From: Clostridium kluyveri DSM 555
GTDB lineage: Bacteria > Bacillota > Clostridia > Clostridiales > Clostridiaceae
Direction: 5' to 3'
Assembly (NCBI RefSeq): GCF_000016505.1
Contig: NC_009706.1
Coordinates: forward strand, 2,604,001 to 2,668,000
Length of the DNA: 64,000 bases
The notes under the pieces were generated by a model. That model was given only the letters and a program-made list of their open reading frames with translations, made no database searches and was not told the origin of the DNA. This document shows positions 26,442-34,936 of this stretch, one piece after another. Numbering within the stretch: the stretch's first letter is position 1; every line of letters begins with the position of its first letter. A program made the translations under genes and the position numbers.

Positions 26442-27980
26442 CTAAGTAAGTCTTGTTAAACTCTGTGGATCATTGTCTCTGAAAAATGCCTTCTTCATTT
26501 CCATCTCTTTCGTCATAATCTGATTTATACCGTCGCTGGCTTCCCTGAGCTTGCAGCTGTATACAATCGGGAAATAGGTTCTTATAAATTTTCCTTCCGA
26601 ATGTGCTGTAAGGGCTATTATTTGAAATCCAAGCTGTTCTGCAATAAAAAATACAGGATCCAGTACATGTTCACTGGAAGCCTTGCCAAAAGGATTATCC
26701 ATTATAACTGCTCTGTGCCTTTTACAATCTGAAGCCATCCTGATTCTCTTCTCCGCCAGATAATTCAGTATGCCCAGAAACAAAGTCATGTTTTTGCTCC
26801 ACTTTTCTCCGCCGGACCATTGATTTGATGTCTCCCATGAAAAAGGCAGACTGCTCATCTTTCCATCATTGGTCACTTTCCTGCATTTCACCTTTATGGT
26901 GTTCTGCTTCATCACATACTGCAGCAGCTGTTTTGACTGAAGCCATTTTTCAATGCATTTTCTGACTTTTTCCACATCTTCCTTGCCATTTTCATCCTTG
27001 AACTGATCCCCCTGAAGCTGATTCAACATCCAGTCAATATATTCGGCCAGTCTTTCCCTGCCTTCTTTTTCATTCCATTCAGGTACTGTAAACAAAAATA
27101 CCTCTTTCCACTTTCCATCAATCTTTATCCTGGTGCTTTTGGGAAGTCTCCTAAGTTCATCTGATATTGTCTTCAGATAGGAATGAAGCTGGTTTATAAA
27201 CTGCTGAATTTCTCTGTCATGATTCCTCATGTCATCTTCTGTAATTTTAACTATGCGCATAATTCTTTCACTCATTTTATTCTGCCATTCTAAAATAGCT
27301 TCAAAATTTCTGTTATATTCTATACCTGTCACAGACATCTCTTTAAGTTTTACATCCAATATGTCATTTTGACAGAAATCAATAAAATTCTCCTTTTGTA
27401 CTTTTACCCTGTCGGCTTTTTTATCTAGATTTCCGGCAATTTCATTCAGTTTTTTCTCCATTTCTTTTAAAACTTCCATCCTCATCTTCAATTTATTCCA
27501 AAGTCCGATCTTATCAATAAGTTTTCTGCCGGATTTTTCATCAATCCACTTTTCATCCCCTACAAGATAAAAGGATCTTTCCTGTGAAGTTGCATATTCC
27601 TTTGGCAGCCCGTTTTTGCATATATACTCATTAATTTTATCTATATAGGGTTTGTCCCTTTTTAATTCTTCAAAACTGCCGGCAAAATATTTTTGCAGGT
27701 CGATTTCACTGCTTATGCTCAAACTGTAATTCTGCAGAAAATCAATGTAGTCTTTTTTCAATCCATATTTATTGATGCCGAATTTATAGGGAAGTGGAAT
27801 ATCCTTTCCGTTATTAATCTCCGGCTTTTTTTCCACAAGTACATTATCTTCCACCAGCTCCATTATACAGCCGGCAAATTCATCATATTTCATATTTCCC
27901 GGCACCAAGCTCTCCAATTCCCCCAGAGTTATAGTTGCTCTCTTATAAGATTTGAGATAGGAAATTATATCATCTTTCAT
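26442..27980 (-). CDS. Chimeric Wadjet-like protein: JetD-type N-terminus fused to JetC/SMC-type C-terminus
   Basis: 512 residues with two unrelated halves. Residues 1-165 resemble the DUF3322 arm of JetD (ERSFYLVGDEKWIDEKSG, then KLIDKIGL), which in Wadjet precedes a Toprim nuclease, absent here. From about residue 165 there is coiled coil, then an SMC/RecN-type ATPase tail: NQWSGGEKWSKNMTLFLGIL (ABC signature, near 390), AVIMDNPFGKASSEHVLDP (Walker B and D-loop, near 427), IIALTAHSEG. No Walker A exists, so it cannot hydrolyse ATP alone. It looks like an in-frame deletion fusion of a plasmid-defence (Wadjet) operon. Whether the product is made is unknown; promoter and a palindromic operator are intact at 27998-28026. 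Confidence 0.6.
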   Translation of the reverse strand: MKDDIISYLKSYKRATITLGELESLVPGNMKYDEFAGCIMELVEDNVLVEKKPEINNGKDIPLPYKFGINKYGLKKDYIDFLQNYSLSISSEIDLQKYFAGSFEELKRDKPYIDKINEYICKNGLPKEYATSQERSFYLVGDEKWIDEKSGRKLIDKIGLWNKLKMRMEVLKEMEKKLNEIAGNLDKKADRVKVQKENFIDFCQNDILDVKLKEMSVTGIEYNRNFEAILEWQNKMSERIMRIVKITEDDMRNHDREIQQFINQLHSYLKTISDELRRLPKSTRIKIDGKWKEVFLFTVPEWNEKEGRERLAEYIDWMLNQLQGDQFKDENGKEDVEKVRKCIEKWLQSKQLLQYVMKQNTIKVKCRKVTNDGKMSSLPFSWETSNQWSGGEKWSKNMTLFLGILNYLAEKRIRMASDCKRHRAVIMDNPFGKASSEHVLDPVFFIAEQLGFQIIALTAHSEGKFIRTYFPIVYSCKLREASDGINQIMTKEMEMKKAFFRDNDPQSLTRLT

Positions 27981-27997
27981 ATTATCACCTTATATAT

Positions 27998-28018
27998 TTT
28001 TAGATAATTTATCTAAAA
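27998..28018 (-). promoter_or_regulatory. 21-bp palindrome in the promoter of the Wadjet-like gene
   Basis: TTTTAGATAA (27998-28007), central T, TTATCTAAAA (28009-28018): a perfect dyad. On the minus strand a TTGACT box lies immediately upstream, so the dyad falls between -35 and start. It looks like a repressor operator; no dedicated regulator gene is adjacent. Confidence 0.55.
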
Positions 28019-28109
28019 GTCAAGTTTAATTTTCAAAAAATATGTTATAATATATTTAAAAGAAGCCATTGCGGTTTTAAATGTTTATACTTTTTTAGTT
28101 TAGTTTATT

Positions 28110-28142
28110 AAAATGCACTTATGCCAGAGTGCATTTTAATTT
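28110..28142. terminator. Bidirectional intrinsic terminator
   Basis: AAAATGCACT (28110-28119) pairs perfectly with AGTGCATTTT (28128-28137). T-rich tails exist on both sides (TTTTAATTTTTT on +). On the minus strand it overlaps the stop of the 61-residue membrane gene. Confidence 0.7.
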
Positions 28143-28321
28143 TTTGAGTTTCTATCTTTATTATCATCAACGGTAATTGAGATTTCATTGCCACTGACAC
28201 TGGAATTATTCTTATACTTAAGAACAGCTCTTTCTTTTAAGTATGCGAGTATAGAAAAAATACCCACTACACCGACTATAGTAACACATACCATAGCCGT
28301 AATAACAATATATCCACTCAT
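28136..28321 (-). CDS. Small single-span membrane protein (61 aa)
   Basis: One hydrophobic helix (about residues 4-29), then a basic turn (LKERAVLKYK) and a polar tail. AGAGGAGG lies 6 bases before the ATG and a terminator sits at the stop, so it is a well-formed monocistronic gene. No family recognised. A second small single-span ORF is encoded on the opposite strand at 28596, back to back with it. Candidates are a type I toxin-like or stress peptide. Confidence 0.55.
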   Translation of the reverse strand: MSGYIVITAMVCVTIVGVVGIFSILAYLKERAVLKYKNNSSVSGNEISITVDDNKDRNSKN

Positions 28322-28467
28322 GCCGCCACCTCCTCTGCTGTCAATTACCGCAACAGCTCCTTTTGTGAGAGATAAAATCCGGGAGGCGGCTGCCTAAAAA
28401 ATATTTATGCTCTCTTAAATATTATAAATCACTGTATGAATTTTTGCCATGTCTTTCTTGCTTTTAG

Positions 28468-28496
28468 TTTTCAGCAATTAAAGTATATGATATAAT
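28468..28496 (+). promoter_or_regulatory. Sigma-A promoter for the small + strand transcript
   Basis: TTTTCA (28468-28473), 17-base spacer, TATAAT (28491-28496). Confidence 0.55.
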
Positions 28497-28595
28497 CTAA
28501 AATGTAATAAGAAAAATTTATATGGCTGCCTCTTCTTTATTCACGGGTGGATTATGGTTAATAATGTCTGCGTATGAAGAAGAAGTAATGCATTT

Positions 28596-28781
28596 ATGGC
28601 AGGAGAATATTTAATATTGTTCTTCAGTTTATTTTCAATAACTGCTATTTGTATAGTAGCGTTGTCTGATAAAAAGTCAGATATTAAAATCGAAAATAAA
28701 ATAACTTTGAGACCTGATGAAATATCATCCGATACCAAAGTAAACATAAACAGAGTTCTTTGCTTCAGGTGGGGTTTTTGA
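28596..28781 (+). CDS. Putative small hydrophobic protein (61 aa), toxin-like
   Basis: MAGEYLILFFSLFSITAICIV spans the membrane and is followed by a Lys/Asp-rich tail. The size and shape (short polar start, one helix, charged tail) recall holin-like type I toxins, but this is only resemblance. RBS is weak (AGAAGAAG). The stop lies in the loop of a 10-bp hairpin (28763-28793). A promoter lies 100 bases upstream. An overlapping 30-codon ORF in another frame (from about 28521) shares the start region. Confidence 0.35.
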   Translation: MAGEYLILFFSLFSITAICIVALSDKKSDIKIENKITLRPDEISSDTKVNINRVLCFRWGF

Positions 28782-28793
28782 CGCCACCTGAAG
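28763..28793. terminator. Strong hairpin at the end of the small + transcript
   Basis: CTTCAGGTGG (28763-28772) and CCACCTGAAG (28784-28793), perfect 10-bp stem. There is little U-tail on either strand, so it may act in RNA stability or antisense pairing rather than termination. Confidence 0.45.
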
Positions 28794-28940
28794 TTTAGAA
28801 ATCGTTATCCAGGGGCATAGCTGCCCTTATCTGTCACTTGTAGAAAAACAGATGTCCCAAATTCTTTGATTTGGTAATAGTCGCTTTCACAGAGTGCGTG
28901 GCAGTATTAGGGCAGATAGCTATCAGATAAATAATTCTGA

Positions 28941-28980
28941 AAAAAATAATAGATAGCCTTTCCCGAGATCTATCTATTAT
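28941..28980 (-). terminator. Intrinsic terminator downstream of the TOTE-type gene
   Basis: On the minus strand ATAATAGATAG (28980-28970) pairs with CTATCTATTAT (28956-28946), followed by a T-run. It lies about 175 bases past the stop of the 968-residue gene. Between it and 28793 I see no gene. Confidence 0.75.
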
Positions 28981-29156
28981 CTGTAACATATAAATTTTAC
29001 TAAGCAGACTGAATTCACAATCCACCCTCTTATTACGGATATTATACCATAGAATATAAAAATTATACAGATAAATTTAAGTCGCGCTTCATCCAGGTAA
29101 TTTTTCCACTGAATATTCTTCATCACATAAAAAGATTATCTAACTAAAAATAGCAT

Positions 29157-32063
29157 TCACTCAACAGTATCCAAAAGCTCATTTGCAATATTTATACTCT
29201 CCAATCTCATGATACTTTCCTCTGCATTCCCATAACTTAAAAGATTAATACTTCCATACCACACTATTTTTTCATCAATTATTGCAAATTTCTGATGTAT
29301 GTTTGACTTCAAAATTACAGCTATCCCGGAAACCTTCATAGTTTCATGCATTTCTTCTAAATTAAATATATTTTTTCCTTTAAAGTCTGTTTTGGGGCGG
29401 GTAATTACCTTAATGTTCACGCAATTTTTTATGGCAATCATCAAAAGTTTTAACATTTGGGAAAGTCTCCTTTTGCTTACAAAAGGACTAACTATGATAA
29501 TTTCATTTTTCGCAGTGAAAACATCATTGCTGAATACAGTTAAAAAATTATTATTGTTATAAATTGAATTTATTGCCTCAATAGGTTTGCTTTCACTTTT
29601 GGCTGAATATCCTATTGCTGCATACCCCTTTAATCTTTTTTCATACATTCTTTCCAGTACATCAACATGGACATCGACATAATCATATATTTGAACTTCA
29701 TTTTTATTTTCATATATCCTATGAAGCCTACCAGCATACTGCTGTAGAGTCCCCTTCCATGATATAGGCATTGCCAGAAAAAGAGTATCCAACCTAGGTT
29801 CATCAAAGCCCTCCCCGATAAACCTACCAGTAGCCACTATTACTACACTATTTCCCGTCGGTATGTTCAAAAGTTTATCGAACTCAGATTTTCTCTCTTT
29901 TGCTGACATTTTTCCCGTAAGTGTAATGACATAAGACAATTTTTCTTTTAACATATCTGAGAGTATTTCAACATGAGATGTCCTTTCCGTTAAAACTATT
30001 GGATTTCGTCCCTCTTTTACACAATTTGTAACATCATCAATAATCAGATTATTTCTGATCTGACTTGTGCCTATCACAGAATATATTTCTGATATTGACC
30101 ACTCTTTTTCATTTTGACAAACTGGTTTCCTAAAAGAAGTAAACCTTGGGATAACATAATGTTCAAAAGAACTCTTCTCAGCCTGTTTCTTCGCATTTAC
30201 CCTATACCTGACAGGACCGCACTGCATAAATATTATAGGATGGTGTCCGTCTTTTCTTATCGGAGTTGCTGTTAACCCATAAACATATTTAGCTGATATA
30301 CTTTTTAGTATAAGTTCAAAATTAAAAGCTGATGCATGGTGGCATTCATCAACTAAAACCATTCCATAATCTTTTACCAATTCTTTTACCTCGCCTTTTC
30401 TTACCAAAGACTGCATAATTGCAATATCAACAATACCGTTTAAATTGTTTTTGCCTGACCCTATTTGACCTATAACGTCAATATTCTTTTTTCTTCCTTT
30501 TCTTTTAGTTTTATCAATTGCTAAAGATTCATCTATTATTAAAAAATATTTCAATTTTTCTTTCCATTGTTCCAGCAGCTGCCGGGTATGTACAATTACA
30601 AGAGTACTGACTTTTCTTTCCGCTATTAATTTAGCTCCAAGGACTGTTTTACCAAAACCAGTGGCAGCCGATAGCACTCCATTATCAAATTTCAGCAGTG
30701 CATCTACAGCAACTGCCTGTTCTTCTCCAAGCTTTCCATTAAAAAGAACTGAAATTATCCTGCCACTATATGTATTATCATTATATTCAAAACCAACTTT
30801 ATTTTCTTTAAGAAAATTATTAAGCTCCATTTCACAACCTCTTGGAATGCATAAATATTCTGATGTTTCTTCTGATAAAGAAATAACTCTTGGTTTATCA
30901 AATGTAGACAACCTCAGCGCCTGTGCTTTGTAGAATTCCGGATTTTTAAAAGCTGCTATTCGTTTTATAGAATTTAAAGTTCTATTAGAAAAGCCTTCTT
31001 TACTTATAAAAAGCATATTGGCCTTTATAATATGTGCGTTGTCTGGAAAATCTTCAATACTTAGCTTTCGGATTTCATTATTCCCTTTCCATGGTTTGTC
31101 AGTTTCCTCTTTGTCTTCTTTTAAATCACCTAATTCACTATTGGTACAAATTTCAGAAATGTAGCATTCTATTTGATTCCTTATTAATTTTTCAACAGAA
31201 CTTAGAAATTTCCACTGATCCTCGTATGGCTTAAAATTTTTATCTACAAAAACCGTATTATTATTTTTTCTGACAAATTTCTGCATCGGCAGTGCTATAA
31301 GATTTCCCAATCCTCCTTTGGGCATAGTATCTTGATTGGGGAATAATCTATCATATGATTTAAATTTAATTTTATACCTTTTGGTCATAGCATAGGTTAG
31401 CAGTGCTGTAGCAAATTTCCTGGCAGATGCTGCAGCTATCTTTTCTTTAAAGAAAAACCATAGATGTGCCCCATTGCCGGATCTTGAACGTTCAACTGCA
31501 AAAGGTATTTTCTTTTCAATACATATTTCCTGCAGAATGGAAATATCATTTTCCCATCCATCATCATCAAAATCAATTGCAACAAAATAACAAGTTTCAT
31601 CTTTAATCATGGGATAAATACCTAAAACTTCAATTCCTCTCAGATGTCTATCAATTGCATTTTCATTCAAAGGAGCATATTTTTTATTTTTACATTCTGA
31701 ACACTTTACTTTAGGTTTGTAGCACATTCCCCTGACCCATTCATTTACACACACAGGCGAATAACCGGATTTACCATTTTCACTCTGCCATCGTTTAGCA
31801 TACACATCTTCTCTACCTTTAAATAGTGACATAAAGAGCCTTATTTTATCTTTCGGTGCGCTATTTTTATTTACTTGTATACATTTATTTCCCCGAATTG
31901 ACGTATCAGTATTAGTTTTAGTCAGTTCTTTACATTTATCATCCATAAATAAATTGGGTACTTGTAATCTAATATACTCTCTCAAATTTTTGTTTTTTTC
32001 TTTTAGCATTTTATTTTCTTCCAACAGCTTTACATACCTATCATAAAGCTCATTATAATCCAT
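29157..32063 (-). CDS. TOTE-type conflict protein: AEP primase, superfamily 2 helicase, PLD nuclease
   Basis: 968 residues. A coiled-coil start (1-35); an archaeo-eukaryotic primase-type domain (about 70-300) with the metal motif AIDFDDDGW near 164, a Cys cluster around 113-124, and RSGNGAHLWFFF (the sxH motif); a superfamily 2 helicase with Walker A ATGFGKTVLGAKL near 471, DECHH near 572, LTATPIRKDGH, and a late AGRLHR motif; and a C-terminal phospholipase-D nuclease half-site HQKFAIIDEKIVWYGSINL near 922. This order is that of the TOTE group of predicted NTP-dependent conflict (anti-phage) effectors. AGGAG precedes the ATG. It sits beside other defence genes, consistent with a defence island. 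The molecular role is predicted, not shown here. Confidence 0.85.
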   Translation of the reverse strand: MDYNELYDRYVKLLEENKMLKEKNKNLREYIRLQVPNLFMDDKCKELTKTNTDTSIRGNKCIQVNKNSAPKDKIRLFMSLFKGREDVYAKRWQSENGKSGYSPVCVNEWVRGMCYKPKVKCSECKNKKYAPLNENAIDRHLRGIEVLGIYPMIKDETCYFVAIDFDDDGWENDISILQEICIEKKIPFAVERSRSGNGAHLWFFFKEKIAAASARKFATALLTYAMTKRYKIKFKSYDRLFPNQDTMPKGGLGNLIALPMQKFVRKNNNTVFVDKNFKPYEDQWKFLSSVEKLIRNQIECYISEICTNSELGDLKEDKEETDKPWKGNNEIRKLSIEDFPDNAHIIKANMLFISKEGFSNRTLNSIKRIAAFKNPEFYKAQALRLSTFDKPRVISLSEETSEYLCIPRGCEMELNNFLKENKVGFEYNDNTYSGRIISVLFNGKLGEEQAVAVDALLKFDNGVLSAATGFGKTVLGAKLIAERKVSTLVIVHTRQLLEQWKEKLKYFLIIDESLAIDKTKRKGRKKNIDVIGQIGSGKNNLNGIVDIAIMQSLVRKGEVKELVKDYGMVLVDECHHASAFNFELILKSISAKYVYGLTATPIRKDGHHPIIFMQCGPVRYRVNAKKQAEKSSFEHYVIPRFTSFRKPVCQNEKEWSISEIYSVIGTSQIRNNLIIDDVTNCVKEGRNPIVLTERTSHVEILSDMLKEKLSYVITLTGKMSAKERKSEFDKLLNIPTGNSVVIVATGRFIGEGFDEPRLDTLFLAMPISWKGTLQQYAGRLHRIYENKNEVQIYDYVDVHVDVLERMYEKRLKGYAAIGYSAKSESKPIEAINSIYNNNNFLTVFSNDVFTAKNEIIIVSPFVSKRRLSQMLKLLMIAIKNCVNIKVITRPKTDFKGKNIFNLEEMHETMKVSGIAVILKSNIHQKFAIIDEKIVWYGSINLLSYGNAEESIMRLESINIANELLDTVE

Positions 32064-32187
32064 TATTTACTCCTCGTTATTTTCATTCAGCATCAACAAA
32101 TCCCTTAAATTTATTTCACATTCCTCTTGCGTATTATCAGATTCTCTAACCTGTATTTATTTTCTGATATTTTATAAATTACTTTAA

Positions 32188-32793
32188 TCAATTAAAAAAT
32201 CTCTTAGTTATATCTTCTCTTCCAATGATCATAATATTGCTATAGTTCAAAAAATCACAGTTCTTTTTTTCTGCTTCCAAATTCTGAATTAAACTTACTC
32301 TTTTTTCCATAGTAATACAACCTATTGATAAATTCTGTGATATTTTATTTTTACTAGCAGAATCAAACAATTTATTTAAATAGAGTATAATATTATATTT
32401 AAAATTTCGAGGTCCAACTTTTATTTCATAAAACTCAGCATTTTGAAAATTATATCCTGCAATATCAACAGTCTTTTTATTATAGTCGGGATTGCCATAA
32501 ATATCTTCATAAATAATCTCTTTTTTATCTATAATCACTTTACATCCATATTCCATTATACTATCCCTTTTACAGTAAATTGTAGAATACTTTTCTCTCA
32601 TAATTACTTCAAACAATTTACCTCTAAAATCACTTATTTCATCATTACATCTCAATCTATCATATGTATCTGAAATTTCATCAAAGAGGTCGTCTATACC
32701 TTGAATATCAAAAATTTCAAGGTATTCCTGTGTACTTTTTAACCACTCCTCAAAATGAGATTTAAAATACTCTTTATTTCTAAATTTCAGCAA
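32188..32793 (-). CDS. PD-(D/E)xK nuclease-like protein (201 aa)
   Basis: No family recognised by name. It contains YGNPDYNKKTVDIAGYNFQNAEFYEIKVGP, in which an Asp before a strand and the later EIK resemble a PD-(D/E)xK nuclease core (about residues 104-133), with a helical N-terminal region rich in acidic residues. It starts at a TTG that overlaps by 7 bases a 46-codon ORF (32927-32787) in another frame; that ORF begins right after the SecB-like gene. Either translation re-initiates at the TTG or one base has been lost and the two were one gene of about 245 residues. Last gene of a tight operon. Confidence 0.6.
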   Translation of the reverse strand: MLKFRNKEYFKSHFEEWLKSTQEYLEIFDIQGIDDLFDEISDTYDRLRCNDEISDFRGKLFEVIMREKYSTIYCKRDSIMEYGCKVIIDKKEIIYEDIYGNPDYNKKTVDIAGYNFQNAEFYEIKVGPRNFKYNIILYLNKLFDSASKNKISQNLSIGCITMEKRVSLIQNLEAEKKNCDFLNYSNIMIIGREDITKRFFN

Positions 32794-32927
32794 GAATATA
32801 ATAATACTTCAAAAATTTCTTTACTATTTATATAACTTGATATTCTACGTGCTCTATTTTCTATCATTCTTATATATTCATTATTTCTATCAAGAACTTC
32901 AAGTTCCACCTTACCAAGACAAGACAT
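32787..32927 (-). CDS. Short ORF between SecB-like and nuclease-like genes (46 aa, possibly its true N-terminus)
   Basis: MSCLGKVELEVLDRNNEYIRM... starts 3 bases after the SecB-like stop with GGGGGAA upstream, and ends by overlapping the start of the nuclease-like gene. Helical and charged, no signal. It reads like the start of the downstream protein displaced by a frameshift, but it could be a separate small protein such as an antitoxin. Confidence 0.45.
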   Translation of the reverse strand: MSCLGKVELEVLDRNNEYIRMIENRARRISSYINSKEIFEVLLYSC

Positions 32928-32929
32928 CC

Positions 32930-33385
32930 CTATTCCCCCATATTCTTTTTTCCCTCGTTCATTATATCTATCATCTTGTTGATATTTACAGCGGGAAGAA
33001 TAATTGGTGGAAGTCCCATTTTAAGCATAACACTATTTACAGTCTCTCTTGCATAAGCCCAAAGCATAGGTACACTCTGTATCTTAAGATAAAATTCCAT
33101 ATCATTTTTTTCAATAGGCCTTATAGCTTCACATAATCCTCTATAATTTACCTCTATATAAAAAAGCTCACTATTTTTATCTTCAAATTGTATTTTTACT
33201 TTCAAATATGATATACCTCTAGTACTAGATATTACTTTACTCCCATTTTTTAATTCAATATTCAATGGTAATGGTGTACTTGCTTTTTTATCAGCATCAA
33301 GTTTTTCATTTAAATAGCAATTGATACCTGTCATTTGAACATTTTTTAATTGTATATCATGATACAAAGTCTTATCAAGTTTCAT
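32930..33385 (-). CDS. SecB-like chaperone
   Basis: A 151-residue protein whose C-terminal half matches the SecB fold: SVPMLWAYARETVNSVMLKMG, then LPPIILPAVNINKM, is equivalent to the LFPYARETV...LLLxPVNF region of SecB. The N-terminal strands (DIQLKNVQMTGINCYLNEKL, FEDKNSELFYIEVNYRG) suit the SecB beta-sheet. Clostridia generally lack the housekeeping SecB export chaperone; SecB-like proteins in such genomes are typically partners in toxin-antitoxin-chaperone modules. It overlaps the upstream unknown gene by 4 bases (ATGA) and is followed at 3 bases by the next ORF, so it is part of a coupled operon and probably protects a labile partner. Confidence 0.8.
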   Translation of the reverse strand: MKLDKTLYHDIQLKNVQMTGINCYLNEKLDADKKASTPLPLNIELKNGSKVISSTRGISYLKVKIQFEDKNSELFYIEVNYRGLCEAIRPIEKNDMEFYLKIQSVPMLWAYARETVNSVMLKMGLPPIILPAVNINKMIDIMNEGKKNMGE

Positions 33386-34092
33386 TGCAATACCCCCATA
33401 ATATTAATGACATTATAAAAAGAAACCTGCAAATTCGCAGGTTCACTAAAATCATCACTGAGACTAAAATTTAAACAACCTGATTGCCACGGATTATAAT
33501 TGTTAAATTCACTGTATACAATCGAGTTATTTTCACTTTTCGTATTTTCTCTGATATTATCTTTTATAACAAATTTATTAATCTTAATAAAAGGATCTGT
33601 TGCACCCTCTGTTAAAAAAGTTTGAATAATTTCTGGATCATTATATATAGAATCTTCAATAAGGTAATTATAATATTTTAATATTTTAAAACTTTTATTG
33701 CTCTCATAATTACATGTATTTAGACTTTCCAGGAAATCAACAATATTACTCAATCCCTCACCAGCTCTTAAAAACCAATTACTAAAAGCTTTAATATCTG
33801 CATTTTGTTGATTATTTGAATAATCTTTTAATTTATAAATATTCTTAAAATCACCAAAATCAAAATTTACATTCTTACTTCTAATATATTTTTGGAGAAA
33901 ATAGAAATAATTATAAACATAATTATAACCAATAAATTTATCAAGACTAACATCAATTAAATTATCAGTATTTTCAATATCCTTTTTTTCAAACAAAGTA
34001 CTTTTTTCTTCAAATTTTATAGATGAAAAAGTATATGAATCCTTTAACCAGTTATGAATATTTACAATATCCATATAATTCTTAATTATCAT
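33382..34092 (-). CDS. Hypothetical protein, first gene of the SecB-like operon (236 aa)
   Basis: Not recognised. A soluble, Asn/Tyr/Phe-rich protein without signal or membrane segments; the middle (AFSNWFLRAGEGLSNIVDFLESL) is helical and the end (NPWQSGCLNFSLSDDF) is probably beta. Start at the ATG at 34092 with AAGGAAGGG 9 bases upstream (another ATG lies three codons earlier). It has its own promoter (34172-34200) and overlaps the SecB-like gene by 4 bases. By position it could be the chaperone's client antitoxin or a toxin. Confidence 0.7.
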   Translation of the reverse strand: MIIKNYMDIVNIHNWLKDSYTFSSIKFEEKSTLFEKKDIENTDNLIDVSLDKFIGYNYVYNYFYFLQKYIRSKNVNFDFGDFKNIYKLKDYSNNQQNADIKAFSNWFLRAGEGLSNIVDFLESLNTCNYESNKSFKILKYYNYLIEDSIYNDPEIIQTFLTEGATDPFIKINKFVIKDNIRENTKSENNSIVYSEFNNYNPWQSGCLNFSLSDDFSEPANLQVSFYNVINIMGVLQ

Positions 34093-34171
34093 ACACCTCA
34101 TCCCTTCCTTACTTAATTATTATATTTAAATTATATGCATGTAACAGTTAATACTTTCATCTCGTAATTAA

Positions 34172-34200
34172 ATAATATCATATTAAAATTTCTCTTTCAA
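34172..34200 (-). promoter_or_regulatory. Promoter of the SecB-like operon
   Basis: Minus strand TTGAAA (34200-34195), 17-base spacer, TATTAT (34177-34172), 80 bases before the first start codon. The rest of 34201-34402 is AT-rich and empty. Confidence 0.6.
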
Positions 34201-34402
34201 CATTAATATTATTAACATTCTATCCTAATCATTTTGTCTTTATTCAAAAATAAGTGAAACTTTTTCTTCTTTAACCAAAACTCTTGCCCCCATATTTTAC
34301 AGCTCTGCCCGTATAAAACATAAATAATTAAAATATTTTTCATCTAAAATAATTCTTTAAACCTATCTGTTTCTACCATAATTGAGTTTTCCCTTCCTCC
34401 AC

Positions 34403-34834
34403 CTACTGATATTCTGATATTCTAAACTTTTTTTCATGATTTTTTCGGCTTATAGTAATAGAAGTTTTATTAAGATCTATTATCTCTTGAATTTGATCTT
34501 TATCCAACAGTGCAATTTGACTTTTCTTTAAACTTTTTACACCACATACTAAAGCAACAATAAGATTACATCCTTCCTTTAAATATTGACATAGCTCTTT
34601 AATATTGTCATCAGTTAATGTAAATAGCCAACTGCTATATTCATTCTTCTTAGTGTTTTGCTTATCGCTACGATATTTAATAAACAGCTTAAATTCCGTG
34701 TTGTCTGTAATAAAATTATATATTCTCCTATCATTACCCTCAACTATTGCCGGTGTAATGCTGCCATTTTTATTATTAAAAAGTGCCGATAATACAGAAC
34801 CATAATAAAAATCTGCTTCTTTTGCTCTTGACAT
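34403..34834 (-). CDS. Hypothetical protein (143 aa)
   Basis: Not recognised by family. A soluble alpha/beta protein: ADFYYGSVLSALFN helix, IYNFITDNTEFKLFIKYRSDK strand pair, WLFTLTDDNIKELCQYL and NLIVALVCGVKSL. The pattern of an Asp/Glu followed by a strand with FxxKYR could be a nuclease-like core, but this is weak. AGGATGTGAT precedes the ATG. It sits between the dead type III restriction genes and the SecB-like operon, with a terminator upstream, and probably has its own promoter. Confidence 0.65.
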   Translation of the reverse strand: MSRAKEADFYYGSVLSALFNNKNGSITPAIVEGNDRRIYNFITDNTEFKLFIKYRSDKQNTKKNEYSSWLFTLTDDNIKELCQYLKEGCNLIVALVCGVKSLKKSQIALLDKDQIQEIIDLNKTSITISRKNHEKKFRISEYQ

Positions 34835-34894
34835 AATTTATCACATCCTAATTTGAGTATATAGTTACAATATTCGTTGCAACTAATAATATAC

Positions 34895-34920
34895 AAAAAA
34901 CACCAGAGATCTAATCTCTG
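34895..34920 (-). terminator. Intrinsic terminator after res
   Basis: Minus strand CAGAGAT (34920-34914) pairs with ATCTCTG (34910-34904), followed by GTGTTTTTT. It lies 17 bases past the restored res stop. Confidence 0.75.
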
Positions 34921-34936
34921 ATATTTTTAGCCCCTG

